DNA of 64,000 nucleotides from Pseudocitrobacter corydidari (GCF_021172065.1 NZ_CP087880.1:1051111-1115110), one strand, 5' to 3'. Positions 1-13,675 are shown, numbered from the stretch's first letter. Notes: generated by a model not told the origin, from the letters alone. Numbers and translations are program-made.

Positions 1-53
1 GTGCAAAAACTCGAACTAACGCACAACCAGGAGTTAAAATGCCGGAACAGCAT

Positions 54-338
54 TTATTGATCTTTCAGCCACTGCTCGAATGTGATTACGTCAATATCAA
101 CGGATTTGCCGATAGCGGTATCCGCAAGCCCACTCACTAACGCCTTAATTTCCTGACTATTTTGCGGGCTCACCAGGCCAAATGTGTTGGTGCCCAGTTC
201 GTGTACTTTGCCTTCATCATCCGTGAGTGTAAGAGTAAATCCGGCGCGGGTCAGATGGTTATTGAGTTCATTAAGCTCAGTCAGCGTCTCTTCCTGAAAT
301 TTAATCGTCACGACGTAACGGGCGACATCACCGCTCAT
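54..338 (-). CDS. ydiZ: YdiZ family small conserved protein
   Basis: A 94-residue protein of unknown function that resembles E. coli YdiZ along its whole length, including the stretches ARYVVTIKFQ and HELGTNTFGL. No signal peptide or membrane segment is visible, so it is probably cytoplasmic. It lies 90 bp downstream of pfkB on the same strand, the arrangement I recall from E. coli, so the two are probably cotranscribed. The start is the ATG at 338, next to the purine-rich AGGTG. No catalytic motif is recognisable. Confidence 0.85.
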   Translation of the reverse strand: MSGDVARYVVTIKFQEETLTELNELNNHLTRAGFTLTLTDDEGKVHELGTNTFGLVSPQNSQEIKALVSGLADTAIGKSVDIDVITFEQWLKDQ

Positions 339-428
339 AATTCACCTCATTGTTAACAATAGAATTTTTTTAGCATAGTCGATTGGCGCGATTTCGCGAC
401 CCGGACGGAGATTCCGGGTCGGATGTCA

Positions 429-1364
429 TTATTTATTCTGCGACAAATAATCGAAGATTTGCTGCGTGTTTTCGTGAGAGCAGAGACGAGTGCCCTGATT
501 AATCGTGGCCGCGCTCCCGGCGGCAACGCCGTAACGCACCATCTCCTCAAGCCCGGCATTTTCCGCCAGTTTCAACACCATCGCGCCAACCATGCTGTCA
601 CCAGCGCCAACGGTGCTCTGGCTCTTAATCGGCGGCGGCACAACCTGAACGCAGTTATTCGCATCCACGGCAAGCGCGCCCTGAGCGCCGAGGGAGACGA
701 CCACCCGTGTGGCTTTTCCACTGTGAATGATCTCTTCAGCTGCTTTGCGCACATCATTTGGCTGAGTTAAATCGCGTTGCACTAATGCGCTGAGCTCTTT
801 CTGATTCGGTTTGACTAACTCAATGTGGCCGATATCCAGCGCGGCGGCCAGCGCATCGCCGGAGCTATCCACAACGCAGCGTACGCCATGCTGTTGTGCC
901 GACTTAATCAGCGCGACAAAGCGTTCAAGGCTGACGCCGGGGGGAAGGCTGCCGCTTATCACCAGCAGTGAACCAGCTTCAATTTGGGTGACTTTCTCTT
1001 CGAGCCTACGAATTTCGTCCTCATGTAGCGTAGCGCCGGGCATCACGAAGCGATATTGTTCGCCGCTGGTGTTGACGTGGACGTGGAGATTCTGGCGTGT
1101 CCATTCCCGCGCCTCAACACATTCTACCGGGACATGTTCTTCGGTGAGCAGGGCGGCGAGGTGTTCACCCGTTGCGCCGCCTACGGGAAAGATTGCCGTC
1201 GCCTTTCCGCCTAAAAACGTAATCGCGCGGGCGACGTTAATTCCGCCTCCGCCAGGTTCAAAAACCGGTGAGCTACAGCGTAGTTTCCCTTCGGGATAAA
1301 TTTGCGGCGTCTGCGTGGCGCTGTCGAGCGAAGGGGCGAATGTGAGCGTATAAATCTTAACCAT
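429..1364 (-). CDS. pfkB: 6-phosphofructokinase II
   Basis: This is the minor phosphofructokinase, which phosphorylates fructose 6-phosphate to fructose 1,6-bisphosphate with ATP in the cytoplasm. It belongs to the ribokinase/PfkB sugar kinase family rather than the PfkA family. Family marks are the N-terminal substrate-binding stretch GGGGINVAR and the C-terminal GAGDSMVGAM motif, which holds the catalytic Asp and the anion hole. Length is 311 residues against about 309 in E. coli. It is divergent from ydiY and is followed by ydiZ. The ATG at 1364 has an upstream GGAGGTAAT, a strong Shine-Dalgarno sequence. Confidence 0.95.
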   Translation of the reverse strand: MVKIYTLTFAPSLDSATQTPQIYPEGKLRCSSPVFEPGGGGINVARAITFLGGKATAIFPVGGATGEHLAALLTEEHVPVECVEAREWTRQNLHVHVNTSGEQYRFVMPGATLHEDEIRRLEEKVTQIEAGSLLVISGSLPPGVSLERFVALIKSAQQHGVRCVVDSSGDALAAALDIGHIELVKPNQKELSALVQRDLTQPNDVRKAAEEIIHSGKATRVVVSLGAQGALAVDANNCVQVVPPPIKSQSTVGAGDSMVGAMVLKLAENAGLEEMVRYGVAAGSAATINQGTRLCSHENTQQIFDYLSQNK

Positions 1365-1679
1365 TACTATTACCTCCCTTTATGACCATAAGGCCAGACC
1401 TGTCTCAGCCAGAATGTAAGTCTGGCACCGAAAAGGCGAGAGTGAAAGTCACAACACTATAATTTTCAATAAAATGGATAGCTTTACGTGCGAATATCTA
1501 TATGAAATAAAGCGCGTTTTGAGATCGTTCTTATTCAAAAAATGAAAGAAGAATTCATTGCTATGTTATGCGGCGCTTTTTATAATTTGTTACCTTTCAA
1601 TGGACCGCCTGTCGTTGATCCTCGCGAAAGTTTCCGGGACCGTTAAGGTCTCTTTTTTTGTTGTACGGACTCTTAATAA
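1365..1679. other. pfkB-ydiY divergent intergenic region
   Basis: This 315-bp stretch holds no coding sequence that I can support. It must carry the promoters of both divergent genes. Its right end contains a terminator-like hairpin inside the ydiY leader, listed separately. The central part is AT-rich. Confidence 0.6.
1636..1659 (+). terminator. Terminator-like hairpin in the ydiY leader
   Basis: GGGACC pairs with GGTCTC (one G-U) around a GTTAA loop and is followed directly by seven T. It ends only 21 bp before the ydiY ATG. It may stop transcription early, or it may end a short leader RNA. Its role is inferred from shape only. Confidence 0.5.
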
Positions 1680-2438
1680 ATGAAGCTTTTGAAGACAGTA
1701 CCTGCGGCTGTGATGCTGCTGGGTGGCGTGTTTGCGTCAATGTATGCAGCTGCCGATGATTCCGTTTTTACTGTCATGGATGACCCTTCCTCCGCGAAGA
1801 AGCCTTTTGAAGGCACTGTTAATGCGGGCTATCTGGCCCAGTCGGGTAACACCAAGAGTTCCTCACTGACCGCTGACTCCACCTTAACCTGGTATGGTAA
1901 TACGACTGCCTGGTCTCTGTGGGGGAACGCCAGTAATACCTCTTCTAACGATGAGCGATCTTCTGAAAAATATGCGGTAGGTGGACGTAGCCGTTATAAC
2001 ATGACGGATGCAGACTATTTATTCGGCCAGGCCAGCTGGTTGACCGACCGTTACAACGGTTACCGCGAGCGCGACGTGTTCACCGCCGGTTATGGTCGTC
2101 AGTTCCTCAATGGCCCGGTGCACAGTTTCCGTTTTGAATTTGGTCCTGGTGTTCGTTATGACAAGTACACCAATGACGAAACAGAAACCCAGGCTTTGGG
2201 TTATGCTTCAGGCACTTATGCCTGGCAGATGACCGATACGGCGAAATTCACGCAGGGTGTTTCTGTGTTTGGTTCCGACGACACCACGGTAAACTCCGAA
2301 AGCGCCCTGAACGTCGCAATCAACGAGCACTTTGGTCTCAAGGTTGCCTACAACGTCACCTGGAACTCAGAGCCGCCAGCGACGGCTCCGGAACATACAG
2401 ATCGTCGCACCACGCTTTCTCTCGGTTATAAAATGTAA
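1680..2438 (+). CDS. ydiY: YdiY family outer-membrane-type beta-barrel protein
   Basis: A 252-residue exported protein that matches E. coli YdiY in length and sequence (DUF481 family). Residues 1-25 form a signal peptide ending in AAA. The rest has alternating aromatic and polar strands (GYLAQSGNTKSSSLTADSTL, TAWSLWGNAS) and ends in a hydrophobic residue after LSLGYK, as expected for a barrel in the outer membrane. I recall that the E. coli gene responds to acid; the function is not known. The gene is monocistronic, with a terminator just after it. The start region has only a weak ribosome site. Confidence 0.9.
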   Translation: MKLLKTVPAAVMLLGGVFASMYAAADDSVFTVMDDPSSAKKPFEGTVNAGYLAQSGNTKSSSLTADSTLTWYGNTTAWSLWGNASNTSSNDERSSEKYAVGGRSRYNMTDADYLFGQASWLTDRYNGYRERDVFTAGYGRQFLNGPVHSFRFEFGPGVRYDKYTNDETETQALGYASGTYAWQMTDTAKFTQGVSVFGSDDTTVNSESALNVAINEHFGLKVAYNVTWNSEPPATAPEHTDRRTTLSLGYKM

Positions 2439-2442
2439 TTTT

Positions 2443-2473
2443 AAACAGGCCGGAATAACACCGGCCTGTTTGT
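2443..2473 (+). terminator. Terminator of ydiY
   Basis: AAACAGGCCGG and CCGGCCTGTTT form a perfect 11-bp stem around a short loop, beginning four bases after the ydiY stop codon. Confidence 0.85.
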
Positions 2474-2622
2474 CATAAATAACGCCCGCCTGTATTATTA
2501 AATTCTCAACAACGTTTTAAATTTAATAAAAAGAAGATTCCTCCATAATATCTCCATAATTAATCTTGTTGATATATTTTTACCTAATTTGACACGAAAA
2601 GCTAAATAATAGGGCTGGTCAA

Positions 2623-2644
2623 AAATGTGATCTGGATCTACACT
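2623..2644 (+). promoter_or_regulatory. Candidate CRP site
   Basis: The left half AAATGTGATCT is identical to the CRP consensus. The right half keeps only part of it. The site is 64 bp upstream of the small secreted protein gene. A TTGACA hexamer lies at 2589-2594. Confidence 0.35.
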
Positions 2645-2708
2645 GTTGTCAAGGGCGGAAAATGACGCCCGGATTCAAAAGTGCTAATCAAACCAGAGAA
2701 TAACCATT

Positions 2709-2945
2709 ATGAAAAATATTAAAATCGCAACAGCAGCAGCTGTGCTGTCTGCACTTTCATTCGGTGTATTTGCCGCTGAACCTGCAACGCCTTCTGCCAG
2801 TACTCCTGCAACCCAGCACGTCGGAATCACCTCCGCGCATGACGTTGAAGCGGGCTCAAACATCGCGCCTGGCTCTCAATCCACTGGCCGTTCAATGGAT
2901 GATGCCTTCAATGTGCATACCCTGGTCGCGGGTGAGTGGTCCTGA
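2709..2945 (+). CDS. Small secreted protein, unknown function
   Basis: A 78-residue protein that starts with a clear signal peptide (about residues 1-22, ending VFAA). The mature part is about 55 residues, rich in Thr, Ser, Ala and Pro and without cysteine, so it is neither a lipoprotein nor disulfide-bonded. The signal peptide resembles those of the BhsA/DUF1471 family, but the mature part lacks the DUF1471 core and the other frames do not supply it, so I do not assign it there. A good ribosome site (GAGAATAACC) precedes the ATG. The gene stands alone between ydiY and thrS with its own terminator. Confidence 0.7.
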   Translation: MKNIKIATAAAVLSALSFGVFAAEPATPSASTPATQHVGITSAHDVEAGSNIAPGSQSTGRSMDDAFNVHTLVAGEWS

Positions 2946-2992
2946 TAGCATCACGCCTTATTAATAAGAATTTCTTATTATTTGGTGGTCAG

Positions 2993-3025
2993 AAAAAACC
3001 GGGTGGAGATGTACCGGTTTTTCTA
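2993..3025 (+). terminator. Terminator of the small secreted protein gene
   Basis: AAAAACCGG and CCGGTTTTT form a nine-base-pair stem that ends in a T-rich run. Confidence 0.75.
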
Positions 3026-3129
3026 TTTTGAGTTTTAGCTTACCGATTGTTAATTGTCAGAATTGTCTGCCAAAATGACCGGGTTGTTAATTTTTGTATT
3101 GCACAACGTCAGCCAGTCAGCATTGCCGC

Positions 3130-3151
3130 ATCGATTAAAATGTTAATCGAT
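3130..3151. repeat. Perfect inverted repeat upstream of thrS
   Basis: ATCGATTAA, a four-base spacer and TTAATCGAT. A T-run starts six bases later. It could be an operator or a weak terminator. Confidence 0.5.
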
Positions 3152-3441
3152 CGCACTTTTTGTTTATTTTCCTTTCCATGACATTCCTTTAAACGTTTAT
3201 CGCCCGAGCGTTTTCCTTCCGCTCCTCTTCTGTATCCTGTTGGAGGGAAAAGCAGCATCAGAAGCAGGGAAGAGTAATTGCGGCTTTAATCACGTAACAA
3301 TGATGTGTAAACTAGTTGGCGGTGTTATCAACAAGCGGATGTAGGTGGCCTCAATACCTCGTATCGATGCCTCATATTTCGCAGAGTGAAGCGGGAATCA
3401 GTCCATAACTTGTTGATAAATTTCATTATATTGTTTTGTAT

Positions 3442-3462
3442 GTGCTCTTTCGTGTGGGGCAC
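3442..3462 (+). promoter_or_regulatory. thrS translational operator, anticodon-arm mimic
   Basis: GUGCUC pairs with GGGCAC around the loop UUUCGUGUG, which contains the CGU anticodon of tRNA-Thr. In E. coli, threonyl-tRNA synthetase binds such an arm just upstream of its own start codon and blocks ribosome binding. Position (22 bp before the ATG) and sequence match that system. Confidence 0.8.
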
Positions 3463-3483
3463 CACTGCAAATAAGGACATAAC

Positions 3484-5412
3484 ATGCCTGTAATTACTCT
3501 TCCTGATGGCAGCCAACGCCATTACGACCACGCAGTAAGCCCAATGGATGTGGCTCTGGATATCGGTCCAGGGCTGGCAAAAGCCACTATCGCCGGTCGC
3601 GTTAATGGTGAACTGGTCGATGCGTCTGATGTGATTGAAAACGATGTAACCCTTTCTTTGATTACCGCGAAAGATGAAGAAGGGCTGGAGATCATTCGTC
3701 ACTCCTGCGCACACCTGCTCGGTCATGCTATTAAGCAGCTCTGGCCGAACACAAAAATGGCAATCGGTCCGGTTATCGACAACGGCTTCTACTATGACGT
3801 TGATCTTGACCATACCCTGACCCAGGAAGACATCGACGCGCTCGAGAAACGTATGCACGAGCTCGCCGAGAAAAACTACGATGTCATCAAGAAGAAAGTC
3901 AGCTGGCATGAAGCCCGCGAGACCTTCGTAAAACGGGGTGAAATCTACAAAGTTTCCATCCTTGATGAAAACATCGCGCATGATGATAAGCCTGGCTTGT
4001 ATCATCACGAAGAATACGTCGACATGTGCCGCGGTCCGCACGTGCCGAACATGCGTTTCTGCCATCACTTCAAACTGATGAAAACCGCAGGCGCGTACTG
4101 GCGTGGCGACAGCGACAATAAAATGTTGCAGCGTATCTACGGTACCGCGTGGGCAGATAAAAAAGCGCTGAATGCGTATCTGCAACGTCTGGAAGAAGCG
4201 GCGAAACGCGATCACCGTAAAATCGGTAAGCAGCTCGACCTGTATCATATGCAGGAAGAAGCGCCGGGTATGGTCTTCTGGCACAACGACGGCTGGACTA
4301 TCTTCCGTGAACTGGAAGTGTTCGTTCGTTCGAAACTGAAAGAGTACCAGTACCAGGAAGTAAAAGGTCCGTTCATGATGGACCGCGTGCTGTGGGAAAA
4401 AACCGGCCACTGGGATAACTACAAAGACGCAATGTTCACCACCTCTTCTGAGAACCGTGAATACTGCATCAAACCAATGAACTGCCCAGGCCACGTTCAG
4501 ATCTTCAACCAGGGTCTGAAATCCTACCGCGATCTGCCGCTGCGTATGGCGGAATTCGGTAGCTGCCACCGTAACGAGCCGTCAGGCGCGCTGCACGGCC
4601 TGATGCGTGTACGTGGGTTCACTCAGGATGACGCGCATATCTTCTGTACTGAAGAGCAAATCCGCGATGAAGTGAACGCCTGTATTCGTATGGTCTACGA
4701 TATGTACAGCACCTTTGGCTTCGAGAAAATCGTCGTCAAACTCTCCACTCGCCCGGATAAACGTATCGGTAGCGACGAGATGTGGGATCGTGCTGAGGCG
4801 GACTTAGCGGTTGCGCTGGAAGAAAACAACATCCCGTTTGAGTATCAACTGGGTGAAGGCGCATTCTACGGTCCGAAAATTGAATTTACCCTGTATGACT
4901 GCCTCGATCGTGCATGGCAGTGCGGTACTGTACAGCTGGACTTCTCCTTGCCGTCTCGTCTGAGCGCTTCTTATGTAGGCGAAGACAACGAGCGTAAGGT
5001 TCCGGTAATGATTCACCGCGCAATTCTGGGGTCGATGGAACGCTTTATCGGCATCCTGACCGAAGAATTCGCCGGCTTCTTCCCAACCTGGCTCGCCCCG
5101 GTGCAGGTCGTCGTCATGAATATTACTGATTCTCAGGCTGAATATGTTAACGAATTGACCCGTAAACTACAAAATGCAGGCATTCGTGTAAAAGCAGACT
5201 TGAGAAATGAGAAGATTGGCTTTAAAATCCGCGAGCACACTTTACGTCGTGTCCCTTATATGTTGGTCTGTGGTGATAAAGAGGTGGAAGCAGGCAAAGT
5301 GGCCGTTCGCACCCGCCGCGGTAAAGACCTGGGCAGCCTGGACGTAAATGAAGTGATCGAGAAGCTGCAACAAGAGATTCGCAGCCGCAGTCTTCAACAA
5401 CTGGAGGAATAA
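3484..5412 (+). CDS. thrS: Threonyl-tRNA synthetase
   Basis: Charges tRNA-Thr with threonine in the cytoplasm; essential. The 642-residue length equals that of E. coli. The order is an N-terminal TGS domain (about 1-61), the editing domain (about 62-240, with [10 protein letters not shown]), the class II catalytic core (about 243-535) and the anticodon-binding domain (about 536-642). Zinc ligands C334 (MNCPGH) and H385 are present at the E. coli positions. Motif 2 is seen as [19 protein letters not shown]. The ATG follows AAGGAC. Its leader carries an autoregulatory operator. The next gene, infC, begins three bases after the stop codon. Confidence 0.98.
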   Translation: MPVITLPDGSQRHYDHAVSPMDVALDIGPGLAKATIAGRVNGELVDASDVIENDVTLSLITAKDEEGLEIIRHSCAHLLGHAIKQLWPNTKMAIGPVIDNGFYYDVDLDHTLTQEDIDALEKRMHELAEKNYDVIKKKVSWHEARETFVKRGEIYKVSILDENIAHDDKPGLYHHEEYVDMCRGPHVPNMRFCHHFKLMKTAGAYWRGDSDNKMLQRIYGTAWADKKALNAYLQRLEEAAKRDHRKIGKQLDLYHMQEEAPGMVFWHNDGWTIFRELEVFVRSKLKEYQYQEVKGPFMMDRVLWEKTGHWDNYKDAMFTTSSENREYCIKPMNCPGHVQIFNQGLKSYRDLPLRMAEFGSCHRNEPSGALHGLMRVRGFTQDDAHIFCTEEQIRDEVNACIRMVYDMYSTFGFEKIVVKLSTRPDKRIGSDEMWDRAEADLAVALEENNIPFEYQLGEGAFYGPKIEFTLYDCLDRAWQCGTVQLDFSLPSRLSASYVGEDNERKVPVMIHRAILGSMERFIGILTEEFAGFFPTWLAPVQVVVMNITDSQAEYVNELTRKLQNAGIRVKADLRNEKIGFKIREHTLRRVPYMLVCGDKEVEAGKVAVRTRRGKDLGSLDVNEVIEKLQQEIRSRSLQQLEE

Positions 5413-5958
<546 letters not shown>

Positions 5959-5976
5959 GGCCATCAAGTAATCATT

Positions 5977-5998
5977 CCTGTGGGCCTCGGCTCACAGG
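5977..5998 (+). promoter_or_regulatory. infC-rpmI leader hairpin, probable L20 operator part
   Basis: CCTGTGGGCC pairs with GGCTCACAGG (one G-U) in the infC-rpmI gap. In E. coli, ribosomal protein L20 represses rpmI-rplT by binding structures in this leader. The match to that system rests on position and is an inference. Confidence 0.5.
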
Positions 5999-6025
5999 TT
6001 GATTCGCCTTTGTTTCGTTTATTAA

Positions 6026-6247
<222 letters not shown>

Positions 6248-6278
6248 GTCGTTAACGTTTTTTTAACTTTTTAATTAG

Positions 6279-6656
<378 letters not shown>

Positions 6657-6663
6657 GCCAGTT

Positions 6664-6690
6664 GAAAGAGGGAGCTTGTCTCCCTCTTTT
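6664..6690 (+). terminator. Terminator after rplT
   Basis: GAAAGAGGGAG and CTCCCTCTTTT form a strong stem that ends in four T. It separates the ribosomal genes from pheM-pheST. Confidence 0.8.
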
Positions 6691-6711
6691 CGTTTCAACG
6701 CTATCAAAACA

Positions 6712-6741
6712 TTGACTTTTATTGTGGCAAGCCTTTCAATA
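6712..6741 (+). promoter_or_regulatory. Promoter of pheM-pheS-pheT-ihfA
   Basis: TTGACT (6712-6717) and TTCAAT (6735-6740) are spaced 17 bp apart, upstream of the Phe leader peptide, where the E. coli attenuated promoter lies. Confidence 0.6.
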
Positions 6742-6778
6742 AACGTCAGACGAATTTTACCCTTAAGGTAACGCAAGC

Positions 6779-6823
6779 ATGAATGCTGCTATTTTCCGCT
6801 TCTTTTTTTACTTTAGCACCTGA
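6779..6823 (+). CDS. pheM: pheST operon leader peptide
   Basis: A 14-codon reading frame, [14 protein letters not shown], with five phenylalanine codons. It matches the E. coli PheM leader. Ribosome stalling at the Phe codons when charged tRNA-Phe is scarce prevents the downstream attenuator from forming and lets transcription continue into pheST. Confidence 0.93.
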
Positions 6824-6871
6824 AACCAGGAGGCTAGCGCGTGAAAGAAGAAACGAAAAACAGCGCCTGAA

Positions 6872-6897
6872 AGCCTCCCCAGTGGAGGCTTTTTTCG
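6872..6897 (+). terminator. pheM attenuator
   Basis: AAGCCTCC and GGAGGCTT pair around CCAGT and run into a T tract. Located 48 bp after the pheM stop and 63 bp before pheS, as expected for Phe attenuation. Confidence 0.88.
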
Positions 6898-6918
6898 TTT
6901 GTACAGCACAAAAATTAA

Positions 6919-10347
<3,429 letters not shown>

Positions 10348-10351
10348 ACCT

Positions 10352-10651
10352 ATGGCGCTTACAAAAGCTGAAATGTCAGAATATCTGTTTGATAAGCTTG
10401 GGCTTAGCAAGCGGGATGCCAAAGAGCTGGTTGAGCTGTTTTTTGAAGAGATCCGTCGTGCTCTGGAAAATGGCGAACAGGTTAAACTTTCCGGTTTTGG
10501 TAATTTTGACCTGCGAGACAAAAATCAACGCCCGGGTCGTAACCCGAAAACGGGCGAAGATATTCCCATTACAGCCCGGCGCGTGGTGACCTTCAGACCC
10601 GGTCAGAAGTTAAAAAGCCGTGTCGAAAACGCGACGCCCAAAGAAGAGTAA
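10352..10651 (+). CDS. ihfA: Integration host factor alpha subunit
   Basis: A 99-residue DNA-bending protein that forms a heterodimer with IhfB. It acts in nucleoid structure, recombination and promoter architecture. Family marks are the N-terminal helices ([20 protein letters not shown]) and the beta-arm stretch [18 protein letters not shown], which contains the intercalating Pro. It follows pheT by four bases and is expressed from the pheST operon and probably from an internal promoter within pheT, as in E. coli. A strong terminator follows. Confidence 0.97.
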   Translation: MALTKAEMSEYLFDKLGLSKRDAKELVELFFEEIRRALENGEQVKLSGFGNFDLRDKNQRPGRNPKTGEDIPITARRVVTFRPGQKLKSRVENATPKEE

Positions 10652-10662
10652 TTGCACTAACC

Positions 10663-10689
10663 AAAAAGGCCGCTATGCGGCCTTTTTTC
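10663..10689 (+). terminator. Terminator of the pheST-ihfA operon
   Basis: AAAAAGGCCGC and GCGGCCTTTTT form an 11-bp stem with a three-base loop and a T tail. Confidence 0.9.
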
Positions 10690-10750
10690 TTTTCCCGCAC
10701 GTGGAACCACCGTAAAATCAAACACCTCTCTTGCTGGCACATGGACTACT

Positions 10751-11731
10751 ATGCTGGACTACGTACATCTTCAGCAGCGACGCAATCGGCGCTGGCTCAT
10801 GATACTGGCGCTCACCCTGCTTGCTGCGCTGACGATAAGCCTCTGTGCCGGAGACCGATGGATCGCCCCAGGCAGCTGGTTTAGCGCTACCGGAAAGCTC
10901 TTTATCTGGCAGATTCGCCTGCCGCGTACCGTTGCGGTTCTGTTGGTTGGGGCCGCGCTGGCGCTGTCGGGCGCCGTAATGCAGGCGCTGTTTGAAAACC
11001 CGCTGGCGGAGCCTGGCCTGCTGGGGGTTTCTAATGGTGCAGGCGTCGGGCTGATTGCCGCCGTGATGTTAGGGCAGGGAATGCTGCCCGGCTGGGCGCT
11101 CGGCCTGTCAGCAATTCTCGGGGCGTTGCTTATTACCTTTATTCTGATGCGTTTTGCCAGACGCCATCTTTCTACCAGTAAACTACTCTTAGCCGGGGTG
11201 GCGCTGGGCATTATTTGCAGCGCGCTGATGACCTGGGCCGTTTACTTCTCTACATCTTTTGATTTACGCCAGCTAATGTATTGGATGATGGGCGGCTTTG
11301 GCGGTGTGGATTGGCAACAGAGCTGGCTGATGCTGGGGCTGATTCCGGTCATCGCATGGATTTGCCTGCAATCACAGCCGCTAAATTTACTGGCGCTGGG
11401 CGAAACTTCAGCCCGACAACTGGGTGTCCCCATCTGGCTGTGGCGTAAACTGCTGGTGATTGCCACCGGTTGGCTGGTTGGCGTCAGCGTGGCGCTGGCG
11501 GGGGCAATCGGCTTTGTCGGCCTTGTGGTGCCACATATGCTGCGGCTGTGCGGTCTGTCCGATCATCGGGTGCTGCTGCCGGCCTGCGCACTGGCAGGGG
11601 CAAGCACGTTGCTGGCGGCGGACATCATTGCGCGGCTGGCACTTCAGGCGGCTGAACTTCCTATCGGTGTTGTGACGGCGACCACGGGAGCGCCCGTCTT
11701 TATCTGGCTATTATTGCGTTCTGGGCGCTGA
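10751..11731 (+). CDS. btuC: Vitamin B12 ABC importer, permease
   Basis: Membrane subunit of the BtuCDF cobalamin importer in the inner membrane. The 326-residue length equals E. coli BtuC, and about ten hydrophobic segments are visible. Family marks are [27 protein letters not shown] and the coupling region [13 protein letters not shown]. The glutathione peroxidase gene btuE lies between it and the ATPase gene btuD, the enterobacterial order. The ATG at 10751 follows ACTACT with a weak ribosome site. btuF is not in this window. Confidence 0.96.
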   Translation: MLDYVHLQQRRNRRWLMILALTLLAALTISLCAGDRWIAPGSWFSATGKLFIWQIRLPRTVAVLLVGAALALSGAVMQALFENPLAEPGLLGVSNGAGVGLIAAVMLGQGMLPGWALGLSAILGALLITFILMRFARRHLSTSKLLLAGVALGIICSALMTWAVYFSTSFDLRQLMYWMMGGFGGVDWQQSWLMLGLIPVIAWICLQSQPLNLLALGETSARQLGVPIWLWRKLLVIATGWLVGVSVALAGAIGFVGLVVPHMLRLCGLSDHRVLLPACALAGASTLLAADIIARLALQAAELPIGVVTATTGAPVFIWLLLRSGR

Positions 11732-11760
11732 CGTTCAGTACATATGCTAATGAGGATATT

Positions 11761-12312
11761 ATGGAAAACACAATTCTGAACATTGAAGTTACAACGATTG
11801 ATGGTGAAAAAACGACCCTGGAACGTTTCAGAGGGAACGTCCTGTTGATCGTGAATGTGGCATCTAAATGCGGATTAACCCCGCAGTACGAACAGCTGGA
11901 AAGCCTGCAAACGTCGCTTGAGTATGAAGGCTTTGCGGTGCTGGGGTTCCCGTGCAACCAGTTCCTGGGACAGGAGCCGGGCAGTGAAGACGACATTAAA
12001 ACGTTCTGCCGCACCACCTACGGCGTGACGTTCCCTATGTTTAGTAAAATCGACGTTAATGGCGAAGGGCGTCATCCGCTCTATCAGACCTTAACGCGCG
12101 CCGCGCCAAAAGCCATAGCGCCGAAGGGCAGCGAGTTTTATGAAAAAATGGCCAGCAAAGGTCGTGCGCCTGCGCAGCCTGGCGACATTCTGTGGAATTT
12201 TGAGAAATTCCTCGTTGGCCGTGACGGTCGCGTAGTCGCACGCTTCTCACCGGATATGTCGCCGGAAGATCCGATTCTGATTAATGCGATTCAGAAAGCA
12301 CTGGTTCTGTAA
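11761..12312 (+). CDS. btuE: Glutathione/thioredoxin peroxidase BtuE
   Basis: A 183-residue member of the glutathione peroxidase family that reduces hydroperoxides. It is dispensable for B12 transport despite its place in the btu operon. The peroxidatic residue is Cys37 in VASKCGLTP, where animal enzymes have selenocysteine. The other family motifs GFPCNQF and WNFEKFLV supply the Gln and Trp of the active site. No signal peptide is visible, so it is cytoplasmic or peripheral. Its stop codon overlaps the btuD start. Confidence 0.95.
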   Translation: MENTILNIEVTTIDGEKTTLERFRGNVLLIVNVASKCGLTPQYEQLESLQTSLEYEGFAVLGFPCNQFLGQEPGSEDDIKTFCRTTYGVTFPMFSKIDVNGEGRHPLYQTLTRAAPKAIAPKGSEFYEKMASKGRAPAQPGDILWNFEKFLVGRDGRVVARFSPDMSPEDPILINAIQKALVL

Positions 12313-13058
12313 TGACAATGCTGATGCAACTGCAAGACGTCAGTGAGGGAATGCGTTTAACGCAGTTTAGCGCAGAGGTTCACGCTGGCGAGATCATCCA
12401 CCTCGTAGGGCCGAACGGCGCGGGGAAGAGTACGCTGTTAACCCGCATGGCGGGGTTAAGTTCCGGGAAGGGCGCCGTCACGCTAAACGGTAAACCGTTG
12501 GGCGAATGGACCTCACTGGAGCTGGCGCAAAAGCGTGCGTATCTTTCCCAGCATCAGTCGCCACCATTCGCCATGCCCGTCTGGCATTTTCTGCTGTTGC
12601 ATCAGCATGATAAAACGGAACATACGCTTTGTGCGCAGGTAACGGAAGCGCTAGGTCTGGTAGATAAACTGGGCCGTAATGTGAATCAGCTTTCCGGTGG
12701 CGAGTGGCAGCGCGTGCGGCTTGCTGCGGTAATCCTGCAGATTCATCCTTCTGGCAATCCCCATGGTCAACTTCTGCTACTCGATGAGCCCATGAACAGT
12801 CTCGATGTTGCACAGCAGGCAGCCCTTGATCGTGTGCTGGACACATTGCGTTCTCGCGGTATTGCGATAGTGATGAGCAGTCACGATCTCAATCACACGC
12901 TGCGGCATGCCGACAACGTATGGCTGTTATGCAAAGGGCAATTAATCGCCAGTGGGACAACGGAAGATGTATTAACGCCCGCTTTACTCTTTAGCGCCTA
13001 TAATATTTCTTTCCAGCGTCTGGAGATTGCAGGGCACCAGATGCTGGTTGCCGGGTAA
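12312..13058 (+). CDS. btuD: Vitamin B12 ABC importer, ATPase
   Basis: The 248-residue ATP-binding subunit that drives BtuC. Walker A is GPNGAGKST (about 33-41), the signature is LSGGEWQRV, Walker B is [12 protein letters not shown] and the switch His is in SSHDLNHTL. It starts in the stop codon of btuE (TAATG), which suggests translational coupling. E. coli BtuD has 249 residues. Confidence 0.95.
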   Translation: MTMLMQLQDVSEGMRLTQFSAEVHAGEIIHLVGPNGAGKSTLLTRMAGLSSGKGAVTLNGKPLGEWTSLELAQKRAYLSQHQSPPFAMPVWHFLLLHQHDKTEHTLCAQVTEALGLVDKLGRNVNQLSGGEWQRVRLAAVILQIHPSGNPHGQLLLLDEPMNSLDVAQQAALDRVLDTLRSRGIAIVMSSHDLNHTLRHADNVWLLCKGQLIASGTTEDVLTPALLFSAYNISFQRLEIAGHQMLVAG

Positions 13059-13179
13059 GTCTGGCCTGGAAAACGAACCAGGGGCGCCAGGGAAACATTA
13101 AGTATCATTGCTTACTTGCCAGGGAATAAGTAACCGGGCTAAATTATCGGGAAATTAAAAAAGAGAGGATTCGCCGGAT

Positions 13180-13641
13180 ATGCGATTCTTGATTATTTTT
13201 ATAGCGGCTTTATTTTTGGCGGGATGTAGTCACCATGCACCGCCCCCAAATCCAAGACTGTCGGATTCAATAACCGTAATTGCTAATTTAAACGATCAGT
13301 TGCGCAACTGGCACGGCACGCCTTACCGCTATGGTGGGATGAATCGCCGTGGAATTGATTGTTCCGGGTTTGTCCTAACCACTTTCCGCGATAAATTTGA
13401 AATGCAGTTACCGCGCGAAACGCGTCAGCAGGCAAAGATTGGCACCGAAATTGATAAAGACGATCTGCTACCCGGCGATCTGGTTTTCTTCAAGACCGGC
13501 TCAGGGGACAGTGGCCTCCACGTCGGTATCTATGATACGGATAACCAGTTTATCCATGCATCGACCAGCCAGGGCGTCACGCGCTCATCGCTGGATAACG
13601 TCTACTGGCGCAAGAAATTTTGGCAGGCCAGACGAATTTAA
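13180..13641 (+). CDS. nlpC: NlpC/P60 family lipoprotein peptidase
   Basis: A 153-residue lipoprotein with a cell-wall endopeptidase fold. The signal sequence ends in the lipobox FLAGC, with the lipidated Cys at 16. The catalytic triad regions are DCSGFV (Cys61), LHVGIYD (His) and FIHAS (polar third residue). It is expected to sit in the envelope facing the periplasm and to cut peptidoglycan peptides; the exact substrate is not known. It follows btuD by 121 bp and has a hairpin after it. Confidence 0.94.
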   Translation: MRFLIIFIAALFLAGCSHHAPPPNPRLSDSITVIANLNDQLRNWHGTPYRYGGMNRRGIDCSGFVLTTFRDKFEMQLPRETRQQAKIGTEIDKDDLLPGDLVFFKTGSGDSGLHVGIYDTDNQFIHASTSQGVTRSSLDNVYWRKKFWQARRI

Positions 13642-13652
13642 TGGTTAAATGA

Positions 13653-13675
13653 CGAAGGGGCGTGATGCCCCTTCG
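13653..13675 (+). terminator. Hairpin after nlpC
   Basis: CGAAGGGGC and GCCCCTTCG pair perfectly around GTGAT. There is no clear T-run, so it may act with Rho or only protect the 3' end. Confidence 0.6.

Larger units (their letters stand above)
3026..3483. other. Intergenic region upstream of thrS
   Basis: This 458-bp stretch has no supportable gene. It contains a perfect 9-bp inverted repeat (3130-3151) and, at its right end, the long structured thrS leader with the translational operator. Confidence 0.6.

Noticed and set aside
39..140. Short frame starting at ATG 39 behind AGGAG on the plus strand
   Set aside because: It runs antisense through the end of ydiZ, is about 33 codons long and has no recognisable feature.
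2709..2945. Assignment of the small secreted protein to the BhsA/McbA (DUF1471) family
   Set aside because: Only the signal peptide is similar; the mature part lacks the DUF1471 core, and the other frames do not supply it.
3328..4569. 413-codon open frame on the minus strand across the start of thrS
   Set aside because: It lies antisense to conserved thrS coding sequence, has no recognisable domain and arises from the codon pattern of a highly expressed gene.
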